Below, piece by piece: positions 1 to 7,311 of a stretch of DNA of 31,920 nucleotides. Made by a program: the position numbers and the translations under genes. The DNA is from Merdimonas faecigallinarum (lineage in GTDB: Bacteria > Bacillota > Clostridia > Lachnospirales > Lachnospiraceae), in NCBI GenBank assembly GCA_019119285.1, contig DWXJ01000061.1, positions 1 through 31,920 of the forward strand. The letters are read 5' to 3'. The notes beneath the pieces were generated by a model, which saw only the letters and a program-made list of their open reading frames with translations, did not search any database and was not told where the DNA came from. Each line of letters begins with the position of its first letter. Position 1 is the stretch's first letter.

Positions 1-308
1 TGCCCGAAAGGCTGATAATGATAGACTATACTGCCTGCCAACCCCGTGAGCAAAAAGAAAATAATATATCTTGCGTATCCGCCTTTCTGAAATAGTGTTT
101 TCGGTTTATTCTTTATATACTCCATACCAAAAAGGGGAACCGCACACAATGCGAGCAATTCATCCACATAGGATATGGGATGGATCATCTGCTCCATCGG
201 ATCTCTCAACAAAGCAAACAAAAAAAATAACAGGAAAAGATAAAAGCACTGCTTCGAATCCGGCCGCCAGCTGATCATTTTCCGCATGATTTCTTTTTTT
301 CTATTCAT
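1..308 (-). CDS. Partial multi-spanning membrane protein, polysaccharide polymerase/ligase-like (C-terminus outside window)
   Basis: The frame opens with ATG at 308-306 and stays open to the window edge, giving 102 visible codons beginning MNRKKEIMRKMISW. Three hydrophobic stretches are visible, around residues 22-34, 47-60 and 78-98, so this is the start of an integral membrane protein. The start overlaps the stop of the radical-SAM gene (ATGAATAG, 8 nt), which indicates translational coupling in the same operon. Its position behind a sugar transferase and two glycosyltransferases suggests a Wzy-like polymerase or O-antigen-ligase-type protein that joins repeat units at the membrane, but no family motif is visible in the portion present. 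A flippase or other membrane protein is also possible. Confidence 0.6.
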   Translation of the reverse strand, partial: MNRKKEIMRKMISWRPDSKQCFYLFLLFFLFALLRDPMEQMIHPISYVDELLALCAVPLFGMEYIKNKPKTLFQKGGYARYIIFFLLTGLAGSIVYHYQPFG

Positions 309-1368
309 ATGGTTTTCCCTCTCCTTTTTTCACTTTCCTGTCCCGGTATTCTCTCACGAATGGATTCTCATACATGGAATACGGACGGTCAGAAACCAGG
401 GCTTTCAACTTATGACAGATCACCCACACCGCCGGCTTCCAGATATATTTATGCATGGCAGGTGATACCGAACCGATCATCCAGCACTGACGCCCGCATG
501 CTCTCACCTTTTTGCGCACAGCTTCCGCCTGCGGACTGTTCCAGATCTCATCCCATGACTGCCGGTTTAAATTACCCATAACTTCTTTTTCTTTCGTTCC
601 ATTACAGGGCATAACATCTCCATACGGATCAATAAAAAAAGTGTCAAAGCTCATATCGCAGGGAAGAAGCCTTTTCTGCCCGTATATATAATTGATCAGA
701 CCGTGATTAAAATAAGCCCGGAACCATTTCTTTGGGCTTTTGCTTTTAAGAAGACGATTGATCAGTTCCTCAAAGTTTTCCGCCACCATCTGCCGGTCGT
801 GAATGATATTGTGACTTTCCACAAAATAAAAACTGTTATGCAGACTGGCTGTTGCAAACTCCATCCCCAACCGGTCAGATATCTCGTACAAAGGAACCAG
901 CTCCGGCGCATTTTTATCCTGCACAGTCATGCCAAATCCCACATCTTTCATTCCCATTTCCCTGAGTTTTTTCAAAGTGCCGTACCCGCGCTGAAATCCA
1001 TTTTCTAATCCGCGGATCTCATTGTTTGTCTCTTCCAGCCCTTCAATAGAAATCCGAATACCCACCTGTGGGAATTCTCTTGCCAGGTCAAGGATCCTGT
1101 CTGTAAAATATCCATTTGTGGAGATCACGATGCGGTCGCTCTTTTTATAAAGTTCCCGGACAATTTCCTTTAAATCTGTACGGATAAAGGGTTCCCCTCC
1201 TGTGATATTCGTAAAATACATCTTCGGCAGTTTCCGGATCGTCTCAAGACTGATCTCCTCTTCCGGCCTGGACGGTTCTTTATATCTGCTGCACATATTA
1301 CACCTGGCATTACACCGATATGTAACGATAACCGTTCCATTTAATTTTTTCCCTCTATCCTTCCTCAT
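301..1368 (-). CDS. Radical SAM/SPASM domain protein in polysaccharide operon
   Basis: A 355-aa protein with the radical-SAM 4Fe-4S motif C19-x3-C23-x2-C26 (CNARCNMC), a following GGEP motif, and a C-terminal SPASM-like region with cysteines in LPCDMSF, VMPCNG and ACGRQCW, expected to bind one or more auxiliary clusters. The family makes a 5'-deoxyadenosyl radical to modify a peptide, sugar or other substrate; the substrate cannot be read from the sequence. I chose ATG 1368 because it forms an ATGA overlap with the upstream glycosyltransferase stop and has GGAGAA about 10 nt upstream; an in-frame ATG at 1422 would overlap that gene by 58 bp. Being coupled on both sides to glycan-assembly genes suggests it modifies the glycan, its lipid carrier or a linked peptide. 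That role is inference. Confidence 0.85.
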   Translation of the reverse strand: MRKDRGKKLNGTVIVTYRCNARCNMCSRYKEPSRPEEEISLETIRKLPKMYFTNITGGEPFIRTDLKEIVRELYKKSDRIVISTNGYFTDRILDLAREFPQVGIRISIEGLEETNNEIRGLENGFQRGYGTLKKLREMGMKDVGFGMTVQDKNAPELVPLYEISDRLGMEFATASLHNSFYFVESHNIIHDRQMVAENFEELINRLLKSKSPKKWFRAYFNHGLINYIYGQKRLLPCDMSFDTFFIDPYGDVMPCNGTKEKEVMGNLNRQSWDEIWNSPQAEAVRKKVRACGRQCWMIGSVSPAMHKYIWKPAVWVICHKLKALVSDRPYSMYENPFVREYRDRKVKKGEGKPYE

Positions 1369-2591
1369 ACTATTTCTTCTCCTGTTCCGTCTCCATTGTA
1401 GATACGCATCAGTTTCTGACAATACTTTTCGATCGTATCAAAACAGTTCTGCCGGCAATTTTCTGAATACTGATCTGTCAGTCTTCTGTTATCCCAGAGT
1501 TTTTGGATCCTTTTTTTAAGCTCTGCCCCGTTTCTGCTTTCAAACAATTCTCCCGTTTTTCCATTCCGGATCAGTTCCGGGATACCGCCGATATCTGCTC
1601 CCAGAACCGGAGTACCGTACATCTGACTTTCCATAACGGAAAATGGACAATTTTCATACCATTCCGAAGGATACACTGTGAACCGGGCTCCCCGGATCAG
1701 TTCTTTTAGTTCTTCTCCCTGAAGAAATCCTGCATCTGTAATATTTGCCACGGTGTGGACCAGTTCGTCTAACGGCCCTTTTCCGGCAAACACAAAGGGA
1801 ATATCCTGCAGATCCCTGCATACATCCACCAGTGTCTCAACTCCTTTTTCTCTGCTATAGCGCCCGAAATACAGCACATAATCCTTCTTTTCACCGTATT
1901 TTTGTTCTTCACATTCAACAAAATTATGCAGGACCGTAGTCCGGCCGGCAAATAGTGGGTTGCTGTCCATCTTTCTTTTCATAAACTCTGAACAGCAGAT
2001 CATCGTATCAAAATGGCGATATACCATCAATAATCCCCAAATTTCTGCCTCTGCCGTCCCGATCAGACTTCTTGCAAGACTTCCATGGATACATTTCCCT
2101 TTTGTACAATTCAGAAAATGACCTTCCAGACATTTCTCACAATTTTCTCCAGTGACTGGATTGTTCATTAAGTGATTCGGACAAAGAAGCTGATAGTCGT
2201 GGGCCGTATAAATGATCCGGCACTTTTTTCCGGTTTCTCTCCGCCATTTTACAATCTCCAGAATTACTGACGGCGTCAGCTGATAGTTAAAGTTATTAAA
2301 ATGACAGACATCCGGTCCAAAGTCATCCAGCACCTGCCGGATTTTCTTTCTGGCATCTGCAGAGTATATGATCTTAAACGGATAGACCAGCTGCCGTAAC
2401 CTGCTGCCGCTATGAAAGTCTATCTCTTCTGTATAGGCATTTACCCTGTTGCCCACACATCTTCCCGCATGCTCCATGCCAAAATACTGTACCGCATGTC
2501 CCTGCTGTTCCAGATAAGCTCCCAGCTTCAACATATAACTCTCGCTTCCGCCCTTTGGAAATAAGAATTTATTGATCATCAATATCTTCAT
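1365..2591 (-). CDS. Glycosyltransferase family 4 with cysteine-rich insert
   Basis: A 408-aa GT-B fold glycosyltransferase. The N-terminus MKILMINKFLFPKGGSE is the acceptor-domain signature of GT4, and the C-terminal half has the nucleotide-sugar EX7E motif in SEWYENCPFSVMES followed by GTPVLGADIGGIPELI. It transfers a sugar from an activated nucleotide donor to the growing lipid-linked oligosaccharide on the cytoplasmic face. Residues of about 135-170 hold a cluster of cysteines (LLCPNH, NCEKC, NCTKGKC), a pattern seen in a subset of GT4 enzymes and possibly metal-binding. It lies 24 nt after the preceding glycosyltransferase and overlaps the next gene by 4 nt. The ribosome site before ATG 2591 is weak. 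Donor and acceptor are not predictable here. Confidence 0.9.
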   Translation of the reverse strand: MKILMINKFLFPKGGSESYMLKLGAYLEQQGHAVQYFGMEHAGRCVGNRVNAYTEEIDFHSGSRLRQLVYPFKIIYSADARKKIRQVLDDFGPDVCHFNNFNYQLTPSVILEIVKWRRETGKKCRIIYTAHDYQLLCPNHLMNNPVTGENCEKCLEGHFLNCTKGKCIHGSLARSLIGTAEAEIWGLLMVYRHFDTMICCSEFMKRKMDSNPLFAGRTTVLHNFVECEEQKYGEKKDYVLYFGRYSREKGVETLVDVCRDLQDIPFVFAGKGPLDELVHTVANITDAGFLQGEELKELIRGARFTVYPSEWYENCPFSVMESQMYGTPVLGADIGGIPELIRNGKTGELFESRNGAELKKRIQKLWDNRRLTDQYSENCRQNCFDTIEKYCQKLMRIYNGDGTGEEIV

Positions 2592-2615
2592 CTTCGTTTG
2601 CCGTTCACCGTCTGG

Positions 2616-3761
2616 TCAGACGGTAGTCTTCTCCTGTCTATATACTTCTAAAGTCTGTCTTGTCACTTCATCCCAGTCATATTTACTACAAATATAATCC
2701 GCCGCCTGTATCCGATACTGCTCCACCATCTCCGGATGGCTGACTAATTCTTCCAGTTTCTTTTGCAGATCATCCACATCTCCCTGCCGGAATAACACTG
2801 CTTTATCCTCTGCCACCTCTATACACTCCGGAATGTCTGACACCAGGCAACAATTCCCATAACTCATAGCTTCCATCAGGCTAAGCGGCATCCCCTCCAG
2901 GCTGGAAGGAAGGACGTAGACATAAGCATTGCTATACAGCTCCTCAAGAATTTCTCCCCTGATAAATCCGGTAAATAGAATCCTGTCATCGCCGGCAGCC
3001 AAAGACCTCAGCTTCGCCTCATATCTGTCTGTATCGCTGCTTCCGCCTGCAATGACCAGTTTAAAACCGTTTGACTCTTTTGGAATCTTCCGAAATGCTT
3101 TTATCAAAAGATCTGCCTGCTTCTCAGGAACCAGCCGTGCCAGATACAAAACATACGGCTCTGTCAGACCCAAAATGGTCTTAATCAGGTTCGCCTTTCT
3201 GCGCTCTGGACGGTTCACGCCATTAGGGATCAGGACGGTTTCTCTTCCATAAATCTCATGGAAATATTTCTGAATATCCCTGCTAAGTACAATGATCTGA
3301 TCTGCCCATTTTACCAGGCATCTCTCTCCCCAACGGATATACTTTGATCCCAGGCCTCTCCCGGTCGTCCATTTCTGCCGTTTCCAGTCCAGACCATGTA
3401 CGGTAACCACCACTTTCTTTCCCATGAGCTTCGGGATCCAGCACATGGCGGCAGGCCCTTCCGCATGAATATGTACTATGTCGTAACTTCCAAATGCACA
3501 GGCCAGCGCTGCAAACAAACTGGAACTTACCGCCGCGGCTCCCTTTCCTGGAAAAGTCGGAACATAGGTTTCCAGAACACTTTTGTAATTATGTGTCTTT
3601 TTCCTGCTGATCCCCGGAGAACGGTTATAACAGGTCACCCGACACCCCAGAGCAGCAAGCCTGGTAGAAAGTTCCGTCACCACCACCTCAACGCCACCGG
3701 AGCGGTCATGATCCTTCTGCCCGAACATAGCAACCGACAGCCTGCCCCTCTTTTGCTTCAT
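2616..3761 (-). CDS. Glycosyltransferase family 4
   Basis: A 381-aa GT4 glycosyltransferase. Near the N-terminus the SGGVEVVVTELSTRLA motif marks the acceptor domain; VHIHAEGP and VTVHGLDW follow; the C-terminal domain has LARLVPEKQADLLI and the EX7E motif in SSLEGMPLSLMEAMSYG. The GGVE...CYNR N-terminus resembles rhamnosyl- and hexosyl-transferases of capsule clusters, but the sugar cannot be assigned. The start ATG 3761 overlaps the sugar-transferase stop by 4 nt (ATGA), so the two proteins are translationally coupled and probably act in succession: priming of the lipid carrier, then addition of the second sugar. Confidence 0.92.
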   Translation of the reverse strand: MKQKRGRLSVAMFGQKDHDRSGGVEVVVTELSTRLAALGCRVTCYNRSPGISRKKTHNYKSVLETYVPTFPGKGAAAVSSSLFAALACAFGSYDIVHIHAEGPAAMCWIPKLMGKKVVVTVHGLDWKRQKWTTGRGLGSKYIRWGERCLVKWADQIIVLSRDIQKYFHEIYGRETVLIPNGVNRPERRKANLIKTILGLTEPYVLYLARLVPEKQADLLIKAFRKIPKESNGFKLVIAGGSSDTDRYEAKLRSLAAGDDRILFTGFIRGEILEELYSNAYVYVLPSSLEGMPLSLMEAMSYGNCCLVSDIPECIEVAEDKAVLFRQGDVDDLQKKLEELVSHPEMVEQYRIQAADYICSKYDWDEVTRQTLEVYRQEKTTV

Positions 3762-5218
3762 GATGCTTTCTTTTCTCCTTTAATCATGATCAGAAATGTC
3801 TGCAGGATAATTTTAATATCCAGGCCCAGCGACCAGGTATTAATATATTCCATGTCCATCTTCACGACCTCTTCAAAATCTACAGTCTTACGCCTGCCAC
3901 GTATCTGCCACATACCGGTCATTCCCGGTTTCACAGACAGCCGCGCCCTGTGTTCGTATCCGTACTTCTGGTACTCATCTTCTGTCGGCGGTCTTGTGCC
4001 TACCAGAGACATATCCCCTTTCAGGACGTTATAGAACTGCGGAAACTCATCCAGACTATAATCCCTTAAAAAATTTCCGATTCCTTTCTTGTGCCTTCCA
4101 TCTGGAAGGATTCTGCTGCCGATGATCCGGGGATCCCAGTCTACTGCAAACATTTTGCCGTCTTCAAAATGATTTTTCTCTTTAAGCTCCTGCTTTCTTG
4201 CTTCCGCGTCCGGATACATACTTCGAAATTTATACATCCGAAATCTTCTTCCATTCTTTCCGATTCTTGTCTGGGGAAAAAATACCGGTCCCGGGGAGAT
4301 TAGTTTAATCAGTGGTGCAACTATGCAAAAAAGGATGATCGTCAACATGCAGCCCACAAGTCCGCCCGCAATATCTATACACCGCTTTACAAACGCCGCC
4401 CGGTCTGACATGTGTCCAATACTTCCTGTCAAAACCGTACAGGCGCCAATCTTCTCAACAAACTTCATCTGTTCTGGCATTTCCACCGGGTCTTCTATCT
4501 CCAGATGTACCACAATTCCCATTTTTAACAGCTGTCCTGCCGTTTCTTTCACGATGGCTTTTTCCTCTATCCCGACAAAAATCACTTCGTCCACATACTC
4601 CTGCCAGACATAGTCAAGAATATCCTCCTGACTGTCGGATACAACTGGCACTCCTTTTACTGTTTCTTCCCCTCCCTTATTCCGATCCAGCAGTGCAATT
4701 CCTTTTATCTTAAGATTTCTGTAGTTTTCCTCTCTCACTTGATCCAACGCCTGTTCTGCCCGGTCAGACACTGTAATCAGCAAAAGAGAAGCCCGGTCTC
4801 TCCGATTCTCCCTCTTATGCAGCATACGTTTCCAAAAAATTCTGATCAGATATGTTAAAACCAGATAAAGAAATGCGCCTCCGAACAAAACTGTCCTGGA
4901 AAAGGCCGTCCCTTCTTGTCTGACAAAAAGATACAGAATTTCCAGCAGCGTCAGCATACACACATGTCTGGTTGTTGCAGCTGCTTCTTTATAATAACCC
5001 CGCTTCAATACATCCTGAAGTGTATCCATAAAGAACAACACAGCCACATCTGCAATGATCAGAAAAAAAGCCATATCCTGATAAACCGGTCTGTCATATG
5101 CAAGCGCACCCCCGAAACGCATCCCATAAGCTGCCAGAAACGCCATCTGCAGCACAAGAACATCTAAAATAATAAAATCAAGATGCTTGAACCAGCCTCG
5201 TGATACTCTTACGTACAT
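3758..5218 (-). CDS. Polyprenyl glycosylphosphotransferase (priming sugar transferase)
   Basis: A 486-aa membrane enzyme that starts polysaccharide assembly by moving a sugar-1-phosphate from a nucleotide sugar to undecaprenyl phosphate. The layout is typical of the WcaJ/CpsE family: four N-terminal membrane segments (within residues 12-135), a Rossmann-like central domain (about 140-265), one further hydrophobic segment near 280-305, and the catalytic bact_transf region with RIGKNGRRFRMYKFRSM, LRDYSLDEFPQFYNVLKGDMSLVGTRPP and KPGMTGMWQIRGR. It sits 40 nt after the AP2-domain gene with AAAGGG as a likely ribosome site. As the committed step it is the gene whose switching on or off would decide whether the polymer is made. 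Confidence 0.95.
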   Translation of the reverse strand: MYVRVSRGWFKHLDFIILDVLVLQMAFLAAYGMRFGGALAYDRPVYQDMAFFLIIADVAVLFFMDTLQDVLKRGYYKEAAATTRHVCMLTLLEILYLFVRQEGTAFSRTVLFGGAFLYLVLTYLIRIFWKRMLHKRENRRDRASLLLITVSDRAEQALDQVREENYRNLKIKGIALLDRNKGGEETVKGVPVVSDSQEDILDYVWQEYVDEVIFVGIEEKAIVKETAGQLLKMGIVVHLEIEDPVEMPEQMKFVEKIGACTVLTGSIGHMSDRAAFVKRCIDIAGGLVGCMLTIILFCIVAPLIKLISPGPVFFPQTRIGKNGRRFRMYKFRSMYPDAEARKQELKEKNHFEDGKMFAVDWDPRIIGSRILPDGRHKKGIGNFLRDYSLDEFPQFYNVLKGDMSLVGTRPPTEDEYQKYGYEHRARLSVKPGMTGMWQIRGRRKTVDFEEVVKMDMEYINTWSLGLDIKIILQTFLIMIKGEKKAS

Positions 5219-5258
5219 AATCTTTTCCCTTTAACACTTTCTCCTGTACTTCAACTAC

Positions 5259-5996
5259 TCATTTCCCATCTGTCAGGACAGAAAAAGGATGTTCTTTGGC
5301 CCAGCCTGGATCTTCCATAGACCGCTTCTCCCACTCGTGATATTGTTCCAGAAATTGCCCGTACAATTCTCTTTCCGCACTCAAACGCGCTTTCACTGCA
5401 TCATCAAAAACGTCATAGACCCCCAGGTAAATCCTCTCTCCCCGAAACCCGATGCTCGCCCGATATTTCCCGTTTTTATTTTGATAAACGCCACGAAACC
5501 CGCTTTTATTATCTTTTCTCTTTTTTCGTTTTTCTAAAAATTCCACACAGGTTCCGTCTATATGATGAAGACGACTCGATATTTTTATCTGATTCTCTTT
5601 TTTCAGGCACCCACAGCTTTTACACGTTCCATTCAATAAGCTTGAGGCCGCCACCTCTGTCAGATTTCCGCAGTCGCACCGGCACATCCAGCAAACGACA
5701 CCATGACGGTCCCTGTGACTGGTGGGATACAAAGCAATCAGCCTTCCAAATCGTCTGCCTTCAATATCTTTTTTATTTCTTCCGTTTCCATCACGGCGCA
5801 GACAGCCACAGCTTTTGACTTTTCCACTTTTCAGATCTCGTGAAGCGACAATCTTTTCCTCGCCGCAGTCACATCTGCAAAACCACCTGGTTCTATGATT
5901 TTGGTTTTCGGCTTTCCGGATCACCGTCAATCTGCCAAACCGTCTGCCAGCCAGGTCCTCTGCATTGCGTCCGGGCCGCTTCCTCTCATCGGTCAT
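5259..5996 (-). CDS. AP2-domain protein with two zinc-knuckle-like repeats, first gene after the switch region
   Basis: A 245-aa basic protein built of two N-terminal repeats and a C-terminal AP2/ERF-like DNA-binding domain. Each repeat (about residues 18-67 and 80-132) reads RFGRL...W.C.CDCG...KSCGCL, with cysteines at 40, 42, 44, 63, 65 and 102, 105, 107, 109, 128, 130, likely zinc ligands. The AP2 segment (about 165-207) has SGFRGVYQNKNGKYRASI and YLGVYDVFDDAVKA. Such proteins are usually met in phages and mobile elements, sometimes joined to HNH nucleases; no HNH motif is evident here. ATG 5996 has AAGGGG about 10 nt upstream. It is the first gene downstream of the inverted-repeat segment and is 40 nt ahead of the priming transferase, so a role as an operon regulator or as a leftover mobile-element gene are both possible. 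Confidence 0.8.
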   Translation of the reverse strand: MTDERKRPGRNAEDLAGRRFGRLTVIRKAENQNHRTRWFCRCDCGEEKIVASRDLKSGKVKSCGCLRRDGNGRNKKDIEGRRFGRLIALYPTSHRDRHGVVCWMCRCDCGNLTEVAASSLLNGTCKSCGCLKKENQIKISSRLHHIDGTCVEFLEKRKKRKDNKSGFRGVYQNKNGKYRASIGFRGERIYLGVYDVFDDAVKARLSAERELYGQFLEQYHEWEKRSMEDPGWAKEHPFSVLTDGK

Positions 5997-6012
5997 ACTA
6001 AGGTTCCCCTTT

Positions 6013-6039
6013 ACAACAAAATAATAATTATGTAGTAAA
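6013..6039 (+). repeat. Left inverted repeat of the putative invertible segment
   Basis: Matches the reverse complement of 6175-6201 with 25 of 27 bases, including a perfect 20-base block (6020-6039, containing ATTATGTAGTAAA). Its recombinase-type core (6014-6035) is an imperfect palindrome: arms CAACAAAAT and ATTATGTAG around a 4-bp centre. It lies 17 bp before the start codon of the AP2-domain gene. Confidence 0.88.
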
Positions 6040-6106
6040 GCGTACTTTCAGCCAATAAAACCGGAAAAAAGGCTTGAAAAGAGCTCAAACAGATCCTTTT
6101 CCATTA

Positions 6107-6135
6107 TTGACAAGCATATGACATCGGTATAAACT
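6107..6135 (+). promoter_or_regulatory. Promoter inside the invertible segment, currently pointing toward the recombinase 3' end
   Basis: A perfect -35 TTGACA (6107-6112) is followed by overlapping -10 candidates TATAAA (6128-6133, 15-bp spacer) and TAAACT (6130-6135, 17-bp spacer). In this orientation it would transcribe the antisense strand of the recombinase gene. I see no comparably good promoter in the opposite direction within the segment. Confidence 0.65.
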
Positions 6136-6174
6136 TATTAGGGAATCGAGGAAGATGATCCTCTTTGAAAGAAA

Positions 6175-6201
6175 TTTACTACATAATTATTATTATGTAG
6201 T
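6175..6201 (-). repeat. Right inverted repeat of the putative invertible segment
   Basis: Reverse-complement partner of 6013-6039. On the minus strand its core (6200-6179) is a perfect palindrome with 9-bp arms CTACATAAT and ATTATGTAG separated by 4 bp, the architecture expected of a tyrosine-recombinase crossover site. Its outer end touches the recombinase stop codon (TGA at 6203-6201). Confidence 0.88.
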
Positions 6202-7055
6202 CAGTCATCTAACAGTCTCATTCGGTTCAGATTTCTTTTCCATTCTTGTATTCCATCCGTTGTGTAAATTCTTGTTACTTCAATACTGCTATGTCCCAAT
6301 ATATCAGCCAGATTGATCAGATCCTTTGTCAGTTTGTAAAATGTCCGTGCAAAGAGATGTCTCAGATTATGCGGAAATACCTTCTCCAGTTTCACTCCTG
6401 CCTCTTCCGCAACTTTCTTCATTTCTTTCCAGATATTAGATCGATTCTTTTCACGCCCCGATCTCGTCCGGAAAATAATACCAGACCGGATCTTTTGTTT
6501 CCCCGCATAGATCAAAAGCTTTTTCCGCAACTTTTCCGGGAGCAGAACAAGCCTGTACTTCCCTTTGTTCCATACCCGGATCATACCGGTTTTTAAGTCT
6601 TCCACCCGGAAATATTTCAACTCACTGACCCGTATCCCGGTGGCACATATCGTCTCCATGATCATGGCTGTCTGTTGTTTTCCACATTCCCTTGCCGTTT
6701 TCACAAGTTTCTGAAACTCTTTCTTGTCCAGGTTTTTATCCCTCGTAAAAGCATCGCATCTTTGCACTTTGATCCGCCTGATCCGGAACATTCCTTTCCC
6801 TACGCAGATCAGAAATTGATTTAAGGAAACCAACATAGAGTTTGCACTGCTGACCGCATAATTATCCATGAGCCATTGTTTATATTTCAACAATTTGTCC
6901 TTATCAACCAATTGCTTTTCTCCGATATATTTCATAAGTGTATGAATGTCTCTTGCATACTTTTCAATGGTTGCCGGTGTGTTTTCTCTTTCCTGCAGGT
7001 AGTTCTTAAATTTCCTGATATCTTTTTCCGTAATATAAAATCCTCTATCCTTCAT
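6201..7055 (-). CDS. Tyrosine recombinase, probable DNA invertase of the polysaccharide switch
   Basis: A 284-aa phage-integrase/XerD-like recombinase that cuts and rejoins DNA through a covalent tyrosine intermediate. An N-terminal SAM-like core-binding domain (about 1-95) precedes the catalytic domain, in which all key residues are visible: R142 (ATGIRVSEL), K166 in the beta-hairpin (NKGKYRLV), H229-x2-R232 (HNLRH), H255 (LGHSS) and nucleophile Y264 (VTRIYT). ATG 7055 has AGGAGGG about 8 nt upstream. The short length, lack of an excisionase, and the inverted repeats directly after its stop codon fit a dedicated invertase better than an integrase of a mobile element. The gene ends at the right repeat, so recombination leaves its coding sequence intact. 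Substrate assignment is by position only. Confidence 0.9.
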   Translation of the reverse strand: MKDRGFYITEKDIRKFKNYLQERENTPATIEKYARDIHTLMKYIGEKQLVDKDKLLKYKQWLMDNYAVSSANSMLVSLNQFLICVGKGMFRIRRIKVQRCDAFTRDKNLDKKEFQKLVKTARECGKQQTAMIMETICATGIRVSELKYFRVEDLKTGMIRVWNKGKYRLVLLPEKLRKKLLIYAGKQKIRSGIIFRTRSGREKNRSNIWKEMKKVAEEAGVKLEKVFPHNLRHLFARTFYKLTKDLINLADILGHSSIEVTRIYTTDGIQEWKRNLNRMRLLDD

Positions 7056-7260
7056 GCTCTTGCCCTCCTGTATTTATATGATGTGAATACTACATGCCAC
7101 ATAATACCAGTTTTACCATTTCACAGAAGCGATCCTTTCTCTTCTTTTATCTATTTTTCATGGCATTTTGCCAAAATATCCCAGGCGACCACACTATACA
7201 AAACCACCCGGATATCAAGAGGATTATCTTGTTAATCACCTGTAGATTTTTCATACGTAC
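7056..7260. other. Non-coding stretch upstream of the recombinase
   Basis: About 205 bp with no supported gene. It should hold the recombinase promoter (a weak candidate on the minus strand is TTCTGT, 16 bp, TATTAT at about 7127-7100). At 7089-7105 lies a motif resembling the half-sites of the switch repeats (ACTACAT...ACATAAT), perhaps a recombinase-binding site. Otherwise I see no structure. Confidence 0.4.
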
Positions 7261-7289
7261 AAAAAAACGCCGTGGCTTTTGCCACGGCG
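7261..7289 (-). terminator. Rho-independent terminator of the GNAT/ispF unit
   Basis: Perfect 9-bp stem CGCCGTGGC/GCCACGGCG (7268-7276 and 7281-7289) with a 4-base loop, followed on the minus strand by seven T (7267-7261). It lies 22 bp after the acetyltransferase stop codon. Confidence 0.92.
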
Positions 7290-7311
7290 CATTCTTATTC
7301 CTCTTCTATTT

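Larger units (their letters stand above)
6013..6201. other. Putative invertible promoter segment (phase-variation switch)
   Basis: A 135-bp stretch (6040-6174) enclosed by near-perfect inverted repeats, placed between a tyrosine recombinase gene and the first gene of the polysaccharide operon. It encodes nothing. The only good sigma-A promoter inside points right, away from the operon; inversion would place the -35 at about 6102-6107 and the -10 at about 6079-6084 on the minus strand, giving a leader of roughly 76 nt to the AP2-gene start. What is seen: repeats, promoter, adjacent recombinase. What is inferred: that the segment flips and that the present orientation is OFF. Confidence 0.75.

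Noticed and set aside
6040..6174. A leftward promoter inside the switch segment that would make the drawn state ON
   Set aside because: The minus strand offers only poor candidates (TTGTCA or TTCAAG without a spaced -10), far weaker than the rightward TTGACA promoter.
5259..7055. A prophage or integrative element carrying the recombinase and AP2 gene
   Set aside because: The only repeats found are inverted, not direct; there is no excisionase, phage structural gene, or tRNA target, and the repeats abut the recombinase in the manner of an inversion switch. An ancient mobile origin is still possible.
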